A stretch of 64,000 nucleotides of DNA, taken from Candidatus Lachnoclostridium avicola. GTDB lineage: Bacteria; Bacillota; Clostridia; Lachnospirales; Lachnospiraceae. This document shows positions 41,200-49,849 of the stretch, piece by piece. Positions within the stretch are counted from its first letter, which is position 1, and each line of letters opens with the position of its first letter. The position numbers and the translations under genes were made by a program. Under the pieces are notes generated by a model. The model had not been told where the DNA came from. It worked only from the letters and a program-made list of their open reading frames with translations, and did not search any database. Location: NCBI GenBank assembly GCA_019114465.1, contig DXFM01000027.1, forward strand, positions 1 through 64,000. The letters are read 5' to 3'.

Positions 41200-41754
41200 A
41201 TGGCAAAGATATATGCGTTTATGGCGCCGGGCATGGAAGAAGTGGAGTGCCTGGCAGTGGTGGATGTGCTGATCCGCGGAGGGATGGAGGTCAATCTGGT
41301 GTCCATCACCGACAGCCTTGAGGTGACCGGCTCCCACCATGTGACGGTGAAGGCGGACTGCCTGTTAAAAGACGTGGACTGGGAGGGGGCAGACGCCTTT
41401 TTCCTGCCGGGCGGACTTCCCGGAACCACCAATCTGGGCGCCTGCAGGCCCCTCTGTGACAATCTGGTGAAGGCCTTCCAGGCGGGAAAGCGTCTGGCTG
41501 CCATCTGCGCCGGCCCCTCTGTCCTGGGCGGACTGGGAATTCTGAAGGGGAAAACGGCTACCTGCTTCCCGGGATTTGAGGACAAGCTGGAGGGAGCAGA
41601 GTATACGAGACAGGGAGTGGTGACCGACGGGACGGTGACCACCGCCAGAGGACTGGGCTACGCCCTGGATCTGGGGCTGGAGCTTCTGGGACTTCTGGAT
41701 TCCAGGGAGAACGCGGCGAAGATCAAGGCGTCCATCCAGTACGACCAGGTATAA
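41200..41754 (+). CDS. DJ-1/PfpI family protein
   Basis: This 184-residue glutamine amidotransferase-like protein of the DJ-1 (YajL/ThiJ) group carries M-E-E-V-E near 12-16, supplying the conserved Glu. L-P-G-G near 69-72 is present, and the reactive nucleophile-elbow Cys lies in A-A-I-C-A-G-P near 104-110. Family members act as redox-sensitive chaperones or deglycases; the activity here is unknown. It has its own promoter and a downstream stem-loop. Confidence 0.9.
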   Translation: MAKIYAFMAPGMEEVECLAVVDVLIRGGMEVNLVSITDSLEVTGSHHVTVKADCLLKDVDWEGADAFFLPGGLPGTTNLGACRPLCDNLVKAFQAGKRLAAICAGPSVLGGLGILKGKTATCFPGFEDKLEGAEYTRQGVVTDGTVTTARGLGYALDLGLELLGLLDSRENAAKIKASIQYDQV

Positions 41755-41786
41755 GCCGGATCGTGAAAAAAGGTATAAAATGGCAG

Positions 41787-41839
41787 AATTCCGGATACCA
41801 TGAAAGGGAAGCCCGCTTCCCGGCTGGATCCGGAATTTT
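41787..41839 (+). terminator. stem-loop after the DJ-1 gene
   Basis: AATTCCGGAT (41787-41796) pairs with ATCCGGAATT (41828-41837), enclosing a second small hairpin (GGGAAGC with GCTTCCC). The T-run is short, so termination strength is uncertain. Confidence 0.55.
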
Positions 41840-41861
41840 GGCGAAAAAAGGCAATTTCCTA

Positions 41862-41891
41862 TTGATATTTACTAAAGTAGTATGATATAAT
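41862..41891 (+). promoter_or_regulatory. predicted promoter of tig
   Basis: TTGATA (41862-41867) and TATAAT (41886-41891) are 18 bases apart, leaving a leader of about 60 bases before tig. Confidence 0.65.
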
Positions 41892-41957
41892 GCAAACTTG
41901 AGGTGTAACGCCCGGAAGGAAGGCGGTTCACATATATTTCAAGGAGGAACCCACAAG

Positions 41958-43244
41958 ATGAGTTTACAGGTAGAAAAATTAGAGAAGAATATGGCAAAGC
42001 TGACGGTGGAGGTGCCGGCAGAGCAGTTTGTCGAGGCGATCGGCCATGCCTATAAAAAGAATAAAAACAGATTCAATGTGCCGGGCTTCAGAAAGGGCAA
42101 AGTGCCCCAGGCTATGATCGAGAAGATGTACGGCTCCGAGGTATTCTACGAGGATGCGGCCAATGAGGTGATCGGCCAGACCTACGGGGATGCGGCGAAG
42201 GAGAGCGGACTTGATATCGTTTCCAGACCTTCCATCGACCTGGTGCAGATCGAGAAGGGAAAGAACTTCATCTATACAGCTGAGGTTGCTGTGAAGCCGG
42301 AAGTGACTCTGGGCCAGTACAAGGGCGTGGAGGTAGAGAAGGCTAACGCCGAGGTGACAGATGAGGATGTGGAGAAAGAGTTAAAGAGAGCTCAGGAGCA
42401 GAACTCCAGACTGGTGACCGTGGACGACAGACCCGTAGCGGACGGCGACCAGGTTGTCATCGATTTTGACGGCTATGTGGACGGCAAGAGATTTGACGGC
42501 GGCAAGAGCGAGGACTATCCGCTGACCATCGGTTCCCACACCTTTATCGACACCTTTGAGGATCAGCTGATCGGCAAGAACCTGGGCGAGGAGTGCGAGG
42601 TCAACGTAACCTTCCCGGCAGAGTATCACGCTGCAGAGCTGGCAGGAAAGCCCGCAGTATTCAAGGTAAAGATCAAAGAGATCAAGTACAAAGAGCTTCC
42701 GGAGTTAAACGATGAGTTTGCCGGTGAGGTTTCTGAGTTCGAGACTCTGGACGAGTACAAGGCAGATATCCGCAAGAAACTGACGGAGAGCAAGGAGAAG
42801 CAGGCTGCCACCGAGAACGAGAACCGGGTTGTGGAGGCGGTTGTGAAGAACGCCACCATGGAGATCCCGGAGGCGATGATCGATTCCCAGCTGGACAACA
42901 TGGTGAGCGAGTACGCCCGCAACATGCAGAATCACGGCATCTCCCTGGAGCAGTACATGCAGTACACCGGCATGACCATCGACAAGCTGAAAGAGCAGAT
43001 GCGTCCCCAGGCGGTGAAGAGAATTGAGACCAGACTGGTGCTGGAGGCAGTTGTGAAGGCTGAGAACATCCAGGTAACGGATGAAAAGGTTGATGAGGAG
43101 ATCGGCAAGATGGCAGCAGCCTACAAGATGGAGCCGGAGAAGTTAAAAGGCTACATGGGTGAGGCGGAGATCGCCAACATGAAGGAAGATCTTGCTGTAC
43201 AGGAAGCCGTAGATTTCCTGGTAGCAGAAGCAAAGTTAGCATAA
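41958..43244 (+). CDS. tig: trigger factor
   Basis: This 428-residue ribosome-associated chaperone and prolyl isomerase has an N-terminal ribosome-binding domain carrying the G-F-R-K-G-K-V-P signature near 44-51. The FKBP-type domain is at about 150-240 (V-V-I-D-F-D-G-Y-V-D-G-K-R-F-D-G-G), and a helical C-terminal chaperone domain runs from about 250 to the end. ATG at 41958 has AAGGAGG at good spacing. It begins the tig-clpP-clpX-lon-ysxC block, a protein-quality-control synteny common in Firmicutes. Confidence 0.96.
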   Translation: MSLQVEKLEKNMAKLTVEVPAEQFVEAIGHAYKKNKNRFNVPGFRKGKVPQAMIEKMYGSEVFYEDAANEVIGQTYGDAAKESGLDIVSRPSIDLVQIEKGKNFIYTAEVAVKPEVTLGQYKGVEVEKANAEVTDEDVEKELKRAQEQNSRLVTVDDRPVADGDQVVIDFDGYVDGKRFDGGKSEDYPLTIGSHTFIDTFEDQLIGKNLGEECEVNVTFPAEYHAAELAGKPAVFKVKIKEIKYKELPELNDEFAGEVSEFETLDEYKADIRKKLTESKEKQAATENENRVVEAVVKNATMEIPEAMIDSQLDNMVSEYARNMQNHGISLEQYMQYTGMTIDKLKEQMRPQAVKRIETRLVLEAVVKAENIQVTDEKVDEEIGKMAAAYKMEPEKLKGYMGEAEIANMKEDLAVQEAVDFLVAEAKLA

Positions 43245-43313
43245 GTATTTTTCGGGCTGCTGCAGACGGAACAGGTTGTGGCGGCCCTTTCTCTTAACGG
43301 GAGGTAATGGAAG

Positions 43314-43895
43314 ATGAGTTTGGTACCTTATGTCATTGAATCCACCAGCCGGGGAGAGAGATCCTACGATATCTATTCCAGGCTTTTAAAAGACCGTATT
43401 ATTTTTCTGGGCGAGGAGGTAACGGATGTGTCCGCCAGCCTGATCGTGGCCCAGCTGCTGTTTCTGGAGTCTGAGGATCCCAGCAAGGACATCAGCCTTT
43501 ATATCAACAGCCCGGGCGGATCTGTGACTGCCGGAATGGCCATCTACGACACCATGCACTACATCAAGTGCGACGTGTCCACCATCTGCCTGGGAATGGC
43601 AGCCAGCATGGGTGCCTTCCTCCTGGCAGGCGGCGCAAAGGGCAAGCGTCTGGCTCTTCCCAATGCGGAGGTGATGATCCATCAGCCCTCCGGCGGCGCC
43701 CAGGGACAGGCGACGGAGATTCAGATCGTGGCGGAGAAGATCCTGCAGACGAAGCGGAAACTGAATGAGATCCTGGCGGCCAACACGGGCCAGCCCTACG
43801 AGGTGATCGCCAGAGATACGGAGAGAGATCACTACATGACGGCGGAGGAGGCTGTGGCCTACGGCCTGATCGACCGGGTGATCACCAGCAGATAA
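43314..43895 (+). CDS. clpP: ATP-dependent Clp protease proteolytic subunit
   Basis: This 193-residue serine peptidase forms the 14-mer degradation chamber used by ClpX. Catalytic triad: Ser98 in G-M-A-A-S-M-G-A, His123 in M-I-H-Q-P and Asp172 in E-R-D-H-Y-M. The length and N-terminus (S-L-V-P-Y-V-I-E) are canonical. It lies 69 bases after tig and 54 bases before clpX. Confidence 0.98.
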   Translation: MSLVPYVIESTSRGERSYDIYSRLLKDRIIFLGEEVTDVSASLIVAQLLFLESEDPSKDISLYINSPGGSVTAGMAIYDTMHYIKCDVSTICLGMAASMGAFLLAGGAKGKRLALPNAEVMIHQPSGGAQGQATEIQIVAEKILQTKRKLNEILAANTGQPYEVIARDTERDHYMTAEEAVAYGLIDRVITSR

Positions 43896-43949
43896 GGAAA
43901 GCCGGGCAGGCGGACTTATCTTAGATTTAGAGAGAAGTGAGGTAGAAAT

Positions 43950-45251
43950 ATGCCAGTCAGGACAGACGACAAGATACGCTGTTCCTTTTGCGGAAAGACC
44001 CAGGATCAGGTGAGAAAACTGATTGCCGGATCCGGAAACGTGTACATCTGCGACGAGTGCGTGGAGCTGTGCGCGGAGATCCTGGAGGAGGAGCTGGCCG
44101 GTCAGGAGGATGACGGATTCGATGTGGGCGACATCAATCTGATGAAGCCCAAGGAGATCAAGGAATTTCTGGATGAGTACGTCATCGGCCAGGACGAGGC
44201 CAAGAAGGTCCTTTCCGTTGCGGTTTACAATCACTACAAACGAGTAACTTCCAGAAAAAATATGGATGTGGATGTACAGAAGAGCAATATCCTCATGCTG
44301 GGTCCCACCGGTTCCGGAAAGACCTATCTGGCCCAGACTCTGGCAAAGATCCTGAATGTGCCTTTTGCCATCGCCGACGCCACGGCTCTGACCGAGGCCG
44401 GCTATGTGGGTGAGGACGTGGAGAACATTCTTCTGAAGCTGATCCAGGCCGCCGACTATGACATCAGCCGGGCGGAGTACGGCATTATCTACATCGACGA
44501 GATTGACAAGATCACAAAGAAATCAGAAAACGTGTCCATCACCAGGGATGTGTCCGGCGAGGGCGTGCAGCAGGCTCTGTTAAAGATCCTGGAAGGCACC
44601 GTGGCCAGCGTGCCCCCTCAGGGCGGCAGAAAGCATCCCCATCAGGAGCTCCTTCAGATCGACACCACCAACATTCTGTTTATCTGCGGAGGAGCCTTTG
44701 ACGGGCTGGAGAAAATCGTGGAGAGAAGAATCTCCACCAGCTCCATCGGCTTTAACGCGGAGATCATGGACCGGAATGAGATGGATATCGACCAGCTGTT
44801 AAAACAGGTTCTCCCGGAGGATCTGGTGAAATTCGGGCTGATCCCCGAGTTTATCGGCCGTGTGCCCATCACCGTTTCCTTAAATCTGCTGGACCGTGCC
44901 GCCCTGGTGCGGATCCTGACGGAGCCGAAGAACGCTCTGACCAAACAGTACCAGAAGCTGTTTGAGCTGGACGATGTGAAGCTGGAATTCACCCCCGAGG
45001 CGATCAACCGGATCGCCGATCTGGCGGTGGAGAGAAAGACGGGAGCCAGGGGCCTGCGCTCCATCATGGAGTCGGTGATGATGGATCTGATGTATGAGAT
45101 TCCTTCGGACAGCTCCGTGGGAATCTGCACCATCACGAAGGACGTGGTGGACAAGACGGGAAAGCCGGAGATCGTATACCGGGACACGGCGGTTCCCAGA
45201 AAAACCATTGGCCAGCGGCTGAAAAAGGACCGGGCCGGGGAGATTGCGTAA
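43950..45251 (+). CDS. clpX: ATP-dependent Clp protease ATP-binding subunit ClpX
   Basis: This 433-residue AAA+ unfoldase has an N-terminal zinc-binding domain with Cys11, Cys14, Cys34 and Cys37. Walker A is G-P-T-G-S-G-K-T near 112-119 and Walker B I-I-Y-I-D-E-I-D near 177-184. The ClpP-binding I-G-F loop lies in S-S-I-G-F-N near 263-268, and the pore loop is G-Y-V-G-E-D. It feeds substrates to ClpP encoded just upstream. A small hairpin follows before lon. Confidence 0.98.
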   Translation: MPVRTDDKIRCSFCGKTQDQVRKLIAGSGNVYICDECVELCAEILEEELAGQEDDGFDVGDINLMKPKEIKEFLDEYVIGQDEAKKVLSVAVYNHYKRVTSRKNMDVDVQKSNILMLGPTGSGKTYLAQTLAKILNVPFAIADATALTEAGYVGEDVENILLKLIQAADYDISRAEYGIIYIDEIDKITKKSENVSITRDVSGEGVQQALLKILEGTVASVPPQGGRKHPHQELLQIDTTNILFICGGAFDGLEKIVERRISTSSIGFNAEIMDRNEMDIDQLLKQVLPEDLVKFGLIPEFIGRVPITVSLNLLDRAALVRILTEPKNALTKQYQKLFELDDVKLEFTPEAINRIADLAVERKTGARGLRSIMESVMMDLMYEIPSDSSVGICTITKDVVDKTGKPEIVYRDTAVPRKTIGQRLKKDRAGEIA

Positions 45252-45293
45252 GCCGGGCGACAAAGCCGGCGGATCACATAGATGATTTCGTAT

Positions 45294-45317
45294 AAATGGG
45301 AGCGCCGCTCCCATTTT
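45294..45317 (+). terminator. short hairpin between clpX and lon
   Basis: AAATGGGAG (45294-45302) pairs with CTCCCATTT (45308-45316) around a five-base loop. Only a four-T tract follows, so it may be a weak terminator. Confidence 0.5.
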
Positions 45318-45368
45318 GCGTATGATACAAAACTGCGGACATAATCAGATACAGGAGGAGGAAACAGA

Positions 45369-47681
45369 GTGGAAGAAAAGAACATAGTCATGCCCGTCGT
45401 GGCCTTGAGAGGCCTGACGGTTCTTCCAGGTATGACCATACATTTTGACGTAAGCCGGGAGAAATCGGTAAAGGCGGCGGAGAAGGCCATGGTGGGAGAT
45501 CAGAGGGTGTTCCTGACGGCTCAGAAGGATCCGGAAGTGGAGGATCCCTCCATTGAGCAGCTCTATCCCATAGGAACGGCCTCCATGGTCAAGCAGCTGG
45601 TGAAAATGCCCGGCGGAGTGGTCCGGGTGATGGTGGAGGGAATGTTCCGGGCGGAGCTGCTCTGCCTGGATTCCGAGGAGCCCATGCTCATGGGCGAGAT
45701 CCAGATCCTGCCGCCGGAGAAGGAAAATCTGGATTACCTGACGTCGGAGGCCATGGCCAGAGTGCTGAAGGAAAAGCTGGAGGATTACGGAAAAGAGAAC
45801 CAGCGGGCGGCGAAGGAAGTGATTCCCTCTCTGCTGGGGATCTCAGACTTAAACGATCTCATGGACGAGATCTCAGCCCAGCTTCCCTTCGATTACCGGG
45901 CCCGCCAGGCAATTCTGGAGAGCATGAACACCACGGACCGGTACGAGCGGGTGCTGAAAGCCCTTATGGATGAGATTTCCGTGATGCGGATCAAGCGGGA
46001 ATTCCAGATGAAGGTAAAGCAGGCCATCGACAAGAACCAGAGAGATTATATCCTGAGAGAGCAGCTCCGGGTGATCCGGGAGGAGCTGGGGGAGGACAAT
46101 CCCGACACGGAAGGGGACGAGTATGAGCGGCAGCTGGGACAGCTGAAGGCGGACAAGGAGACGAAGGACAAGATCCAGAAGGAGATCAACCGCTTCAAGA
46201 CCATGCCCAGCGGCAGCCAGGAGGCCAACGTGCTCCGCACCTACATTGAGACTCTGCTGGATCTGCCCTGGAACAAGGTGTCCAGGGACAACCAGGATCT
46301 GAAACAGGCGGAGAAGATTTTAAATGAAGACCACTACGGCCTGGAGAAGGTGAAGGAGAGAATTCTGGAATACCTGGCGGTGCGGACTCTGACGAAGAAG
46401 CCGGGAAGCACCATCCTCTGCCTGGTGGGGCCGCCCGGAACGGGAAAGACCTCCATCGCCCGGTCTGTGGCCAGAGCTCTGAATAAAAAGTATGTGAGGA
46501 TCAGCCTGGGCGGCATCCGGGATGAGGCGGAGATCCGGGGACACCGGAAGACCTACGTGGGAGCCATGCCCGGCCGTCTGGTGGACGGTCTGCGGCAGGC
46601 GGGAGTGGGCAATCCCCTCATGCTCCTGGACGAGATCGACAAAGTGAGCGGCGATTACCGGGGAGACACGGCCTCCGCCCTTCTGGAGGTGCTGGACGGG
46701 GAGCAGAATGTGAAGTTCCGGGACCACTACGTGGAGACGCCCATCGATCTGTCAAAGGTATTTTTCATCGCCACGGCCAACACCACCTCCACCATTCCGG
46801 GACCGCTTTTGGACCGTATGGAAGTGATCGAGATCAACAGCTACACGGAGAACGAGAAGTTTCACATCGCCAGAGATTATCTGGTGAAGAAACAGATGGA
46901 GAGAAACGGCCTTCAGGACGGCCAGTTCTCCATCTCTGACAACGGGCTGAAGAAGATCATCCACAACTACACGCGGGAGGCCGGAGTCCGGAATCTGGAG
47001 CGGCGCATCGGAGACGTGTGCAGAAAAGCGGCCAGACAGGTGATCGAGAACAAAAAAGAATCGGTCCACGTCACGGAAGCCCAGCTGGAGAAGTATCTGG
47101 GCAAGGAGCGGGTGACCTATGAGGACGCCAACGAGGAGGACGCAGTGGGAATCGTCCGCGGCCTGGCCTGGACCAGCGTGGGCGGCGATACCCTGCAGAT
47201 CGAGGTGAACGTGATGCCGGGCAAGGGCGTGTTAAAGCTCACCGGCCAGATGGGAGACGTGATGAAGGAATCCGCCCAGACGGCCCTCAGCTACATCCGT
47301 TCCGTCAGCGACCGCTACGATGTGGACGAGGAATTCTATGAGAAGCATGACATCCACATCCACATTCCCGAGGGAGCGGTGCCCAAGGACGGCCCCTCCG
47401 CTGGCATCACCATGGCCACAGCCATGCTCTCCGCGGTCACCGGCCGGAAGGTGTCGGCGAAGGTGGCCATGACGGGAGAAATCACCTTAAGAGGCCGTGT
47501 TCTGCCCATCGGCGGCCTGAAGGAGAAGATTCTGGCGGCGAAGATGGCCCACATGAAGACAGTGCTGGTGCCGGACAAGAACCGCCGGGATATTTCTGAG
47601 CTGTCGAAAGAGATCACCGGGGGACTGAACATTCTCTATGTGAAGACCATGGACGATGTGTTGAAAGAGGCTTTTGTGTAA
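45369..47681 (+). CDS. lon: ATP-dependent protease La (Lon)
   Basis: This 770-residue AAA+ protease for damaged and regulatory proteins has an N-terminal LAN substrate-binding domain at about 1-200 (starting K-N-I-V-M-P-V-V-A-L-R-G) and Walker A G-P-P-G-T-G-K-T near 354-361. The catalytic dyad is Ser677 (P-K-D-G-P-S-A-G) and Lys718 (G-G-L-K-E-K). The start is GTG after AGGAGGAGG. The ysxC gene follows after 21 bases, the usual Firmicutes arrangement. Confidence 0.97.
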   Translation: MEEKNIVMPVVALRGLTVLPGMTIHFDVSREKSVKAAEKAMVGDQRVFLTAQKDPEVEDPSIEQLYPIGTASMVKQLVKMPGGVVRVMVEGMFRAELLCLDSEEPMLMGEIQILPPEKENLDYLTSEAMARVLKEKLEDYGKENQRAAKEVIPSLLGISDLNDLMDEISAQLPFDYRARQAILESMNTTDRYERVLKALMDEISVMRIKREFQMKVKQAIDKNQRDYILREQLRVIREELGEDNPDTEGDEYERQLGQLKADKETKDKIQKEINRFKTMPSGSQEANVLRTYIETLLDLPWNKVSRDNQDLKQAEKILNEDHYGLEKVKERILEYLAVRTLTKKPGSTILCLVGPPGTGKTSIARSVARALNKKYVRISLGGIRDEAEIRGHRKTYVGAMPGRLVDGLRQAGVGNPLMLLDEIDKVSGDYRGDTASALLEVLDGEQNVKFRDHYVETPIDLSKVFFIATANTTSTIPGPLLDRMEVIEINSYTENEKFHIARDYLVKKQMERNGLQDGQFSISDNGLKKIIHNYTREAGVRNLERRIGDVCRKAARQVIENKKESVHVTEAQLEKYLGKERVTYEDANEEDAVGIVRGLAWTSVGGDTLQIEVNVMPGKGVLKLTGQMGDVMKESAQTALSYIRSVSDRYDVDEEFYEKHDIHIHIPEGAVPKDGPSAGITMATAMLSAVTGRKVSAKVAMTGEITLRGRVLPIGGLKEKILAAKMAHMKTVLVPDKNRRDISELSKEITGGLNILYVKTMDDVLKEAFV

Positions 47682-47702
47682 AGACGGAGAGGAGAGAGGA
47701 CA

Positions 47703-48347
47703 ATGATCATAAAAAGCGCTGAACTGGAGACGGTCTGCGGCATTACCAGCAGGCTGCCGGAAAATGAACTGCCGGAATTTGCCTTTGCCGGAAAGTCCAA
47801 CGTGGGAAAATCCTCCCTCATCAATGCCCTGATGAACCGGAAATCCCTGGCCAGGACTTCCTCCCAGCCGGGCAAGACCCAGACCATTAATTTCTATCTG
47901 ATCAATCAAAATATGTACTATGTGGATCTTCCCGGCTACGGCTACGCGAAGGTGTCCGTGGAGGTGAAGGCGAAGTGGGGAAAGATGATTGAGAGATACC
48001 TGCGGAGCTCGAAAGCCCTGAAATGTGTGTTTCTCCTGATCGACATCCGCCATGAGCCGTCGGCCAACGACCGGATGATGTACGACTGGATCGTGGAAAA
48101 CGGATATCATCCGGTGATCATAGCCACGAAGCTGGACAAGATCAAGCGGAGCCAGACGGCAAAGCAGGTGAAGCTGATCCGGGACACCCTGGGCATGGGA
48201 AAGGACGGCGTGCTCATCCCCTTCTCTGCGGAGACAAAGCAGGGAAGAGAGGAGATTTGGGCCTACCTGGAGGGATATCTGGGACAGGAGGAAACTCCGG
48301 ATGCCTCCCGGTCCGGAGAGGCGGAGACGAAATCGGACGGACTGTGA
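47703..48347 (+). CDS. ysxC: ribosome biogenesis GTP-binding protein YsxC/EngB
   Basis: This 214-residue GTPase is needed for large ribosomal subunit assembly. G1 G-K-S-N-V-G-K-S-S is at about 29-37, G2 with T-S-S-Q-P-G-K-T-Q-T, G3 D-L-P-G-Y-G and G4 T-K-L-D-K near 138-142. The last 20 residues (T-P-D-A-S-R-S-G-E-A-E) are a non-conserved tail. The stop codon is part of a 14-base tandem repeat. Confidence 0.96.
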   Translation: MIIKSAELETVCGITSRLPENELPEFAFAGKSNVGKSSLINALMNRKSLARTSSQPGKTQTINFYLINQNMYYVDLPGYGYAKVSVEVKAKWGKMIERYLRSSKALKCVFLLIDIRHEPSANDRMMYDWIVENGYHPVIIATKLDKIKRSQTAKQVKLIRDTLGMGKDGVLIPFSAETKQGREEIWAYLEGYLGQEETPDASRSGEAETKSDGL

Positions 48348-48386
48348 GAATAACAGGCTGAGAACAACAGGATGAGAACAACAGAC
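48345..48386 (+). repeat. three tandem 14-bp repeats overlapping the ysxC stop
   Basis: Units TGAGAATAACAGGC, TGAGAACAACAGGA and TGAGAACAACAGAC are followed by a partial fourth copy (TGAGAATGG). The first unit starts at the TGA stop codon. Likely a slippage-prone spacer before the terminator. Confidence 0.8.
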
Positions 48387-48393
48387 TGAGAAT

Positions 48394-48433
48394 GGCGGAC
48401 TGCGGCGCACAGATGCTGTGGTCCGCCTTTTTT
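48394..48433 (+). terminator. Rho-independent terminator after ysxC
   Basis: GGCGGAC (48394-48400) pairs with GTCCGCC (48421-48427), with additional pairing inside the loop, followed by six T. Confidence 0.85.
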
Positions 48434-48501
48434 GATATTTTTCCGAGAAAACCAGAATTAAGCGAAAAACGTACAAAATGCACATACATTGACAGAATTT
48501 G

Positions 48502-48530
48502 TTGACATTTTCTGTGAAATATTATAGAAT
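48502..48530 (+). promoter_or_regulatory. strong promoter of the iron-type ABC transporter operon
   Basis: TTGACA (48502-48507) and TAGAAT (48525-48530) are 17 bases apart. A second TTGACA lies at 48489. TTCACAAAATTTTCACAAA in the leader (about 48544-48562) is a direct repeat that could bind a regulator. Confidence 0.7.
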
Positions 48531-48576
48531 AAAAACTGTAAAATTCACAAAATTTTCACAAAGGAGGATGGGAATT

Positions 48577-49755
48577 TTGAAAAAGACAAAGAAAATGTTG
48601 GCAAGTTTGCTGCTGCTCACTATGGTGGGAACCAGCCTGGCAGGCTGCGGCGGAGGCAGCAGTACGGAGACGACTTCAGCATCGGCTGAGGAGACTGAGG
48701 CGGCGGCTGAGACGGGAGAAGACACGGCGGCTGAGACTGAGGAAGAGACATCAGCGGATATGGACGCGCTTATCAAGGCGGCCCAGGAAGAAGGGGAGCT
48801 GGTGGTGTACGGAAGCTGCGAGGAGCCGTATGTGAAAGCGGCGGCGCAGAATTTTGAGAAGCTGTACGGCATTAAGACCACGTATCAGAGACTGAGCACC
48901 GGAGAGGTGGAGGCGAAGGTAAAAGAGGAGAACGGCAACCCGTCGGCGGATGTGTGGTTCGGCGGCACTACGGATCCTTACAATGTGGCGATCAACGACG
49001 GAATTCTGGAGCCCTATGAGGCTATGAACGCCGTTCATTTAAAGAGTGAGAAATACCGCGATCCTGACGGATACTGGTATGGAATCTATACCGGCTATCT
49101 GGGATTTATGGTGAATAAGGAAGAACTGGATGCAGAAGGCCTGGAAGCTCCCATGGACTGGGATGATCTGATCAAGCCGGAGTATAAAGGCATGATCGCA
49201 TACTCCAATCCCGGAACAGCCGGAACGGGCAAACTGATCGTCAATACCATGGTGCAGATGAAGGGCGAAGAGGCGGCGATGGAGTATTTCAAAGAGCTGG
49301 ATAAGAACATCCAGGTATACACCAAAGCGGGAGCCGGCCCCAGCAAGATGGTAGGACCTGGAGAAATTCTGATTGCCGTAGGATTCCTTCATGATGGAGT
49401 GACCCAGATCTTGGACGGATATGACAATATTGAGCTGATTGCACCGGCATCGGGCACCAGCTATGAGATTGGCGCAACCGCCATTTTCAAGGGAGCAAAG
49501 CATCCCAATGCGGCGAAGCTGTGGATCGAGTACGCCCTGTCTCCTGACTGCGTGGAGCTGGGACAGACCTGCGGATCCTATCAGTTCCTGGTAATTGACA
49601 ATGCCCAGGATCCGGAATGTCTGGCAGATTTTCCGGAGCTGCAGAATGCAAAGCTGATTGACTATGATTTTGAAGCGGCGAAGAATGATACCACCCGCCT
49701 GGTGGAGGAGTGGAATCAGACGATCAATGCAGACGACCGATTAGAGACAGAATAA
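48577..49755 (+). CDS. ABC transporter substrate-binding lipoprotein, Fe(III) type
   Basis: This 392-residue exported binding protein has a signal peptide and lipobox L-A-G-C near residue 23, then a Glu/Thr-rich linker. The periplasmic-binding fold of the FbpA/AfuA-like group (SBP_bac_6 type) starts E-E-G-E-L-V-V-Y-G-S. The start is taken as TTG at 48577 because AAGGAGG (48561-48567) touches the ATG at 48568 but sits nine bases from the TTG. Ligand could be ferric iron or another small anion or phosphonate; sequence alone does not decide. A strong hairpin follows, before the permease. Confidence 0.85.
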   Translation: MKKTKKMLASLLLLTMVGTSLAGCGGGSSTETTSASAEETEAAAETGEDTAAETEEETSADMDALIKAAQEEGELVVYGSCEEPYVKAAAQNFEKLYGIKTTYQRLSTGEVEAKVKEENGNPSADVWFGGTTDPYNVAINDGILEPYEAMNAVHLKSEKYRDPDGYWYGIYTGYLGFMVNKEELDAEGLEAPMDWDDLIKPEYKGMIAYSNPGTAGTGKLIVNTMVQMKGEEAAMEYFKELDKNIQVYTKAGAGPSKMVGPGEILIAVGFLHDGVTQILDGYDNIELIAPASGTSYEIGATAIFKGAKHPNAAKLWIEYALSPDCVELGQTCGSYQFLVIDNAQDPECLADFPELQNAKLIDYDFEAAKNDTTRLVEEWNQTINADDRLETE

Positions 49756-49770
49756 ATGTTGGGTTGCGGA

Positions 49771-49806
49771 ATGGGCCGGCCGGCAGAAAACGGCCGGCCC
49801 ATTTTT
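49771..49806 (+). terminator. terminator-like hairpin between binding protein and permease
   Basis: ATGGGCCGGCCG (49771-49782) pairs perfectly with CGGCCGGCCCAT (49791-49802), followed by five T. Partial termination here would make binding protein in excess over the membrane subunits. Confidence 0.82.
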
Positions 49807-49849
49807 CCAAAGCAGAACTGCCTGCAGTTGGAAAGGAGAGAATATAGCT

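Noticed and set aside
47487-48485. Open frame of 332 codons on the minus strand opposite lon and ysxC
   Set aside because: It is opposite two core genes with clear motifs and has no family features of its own.
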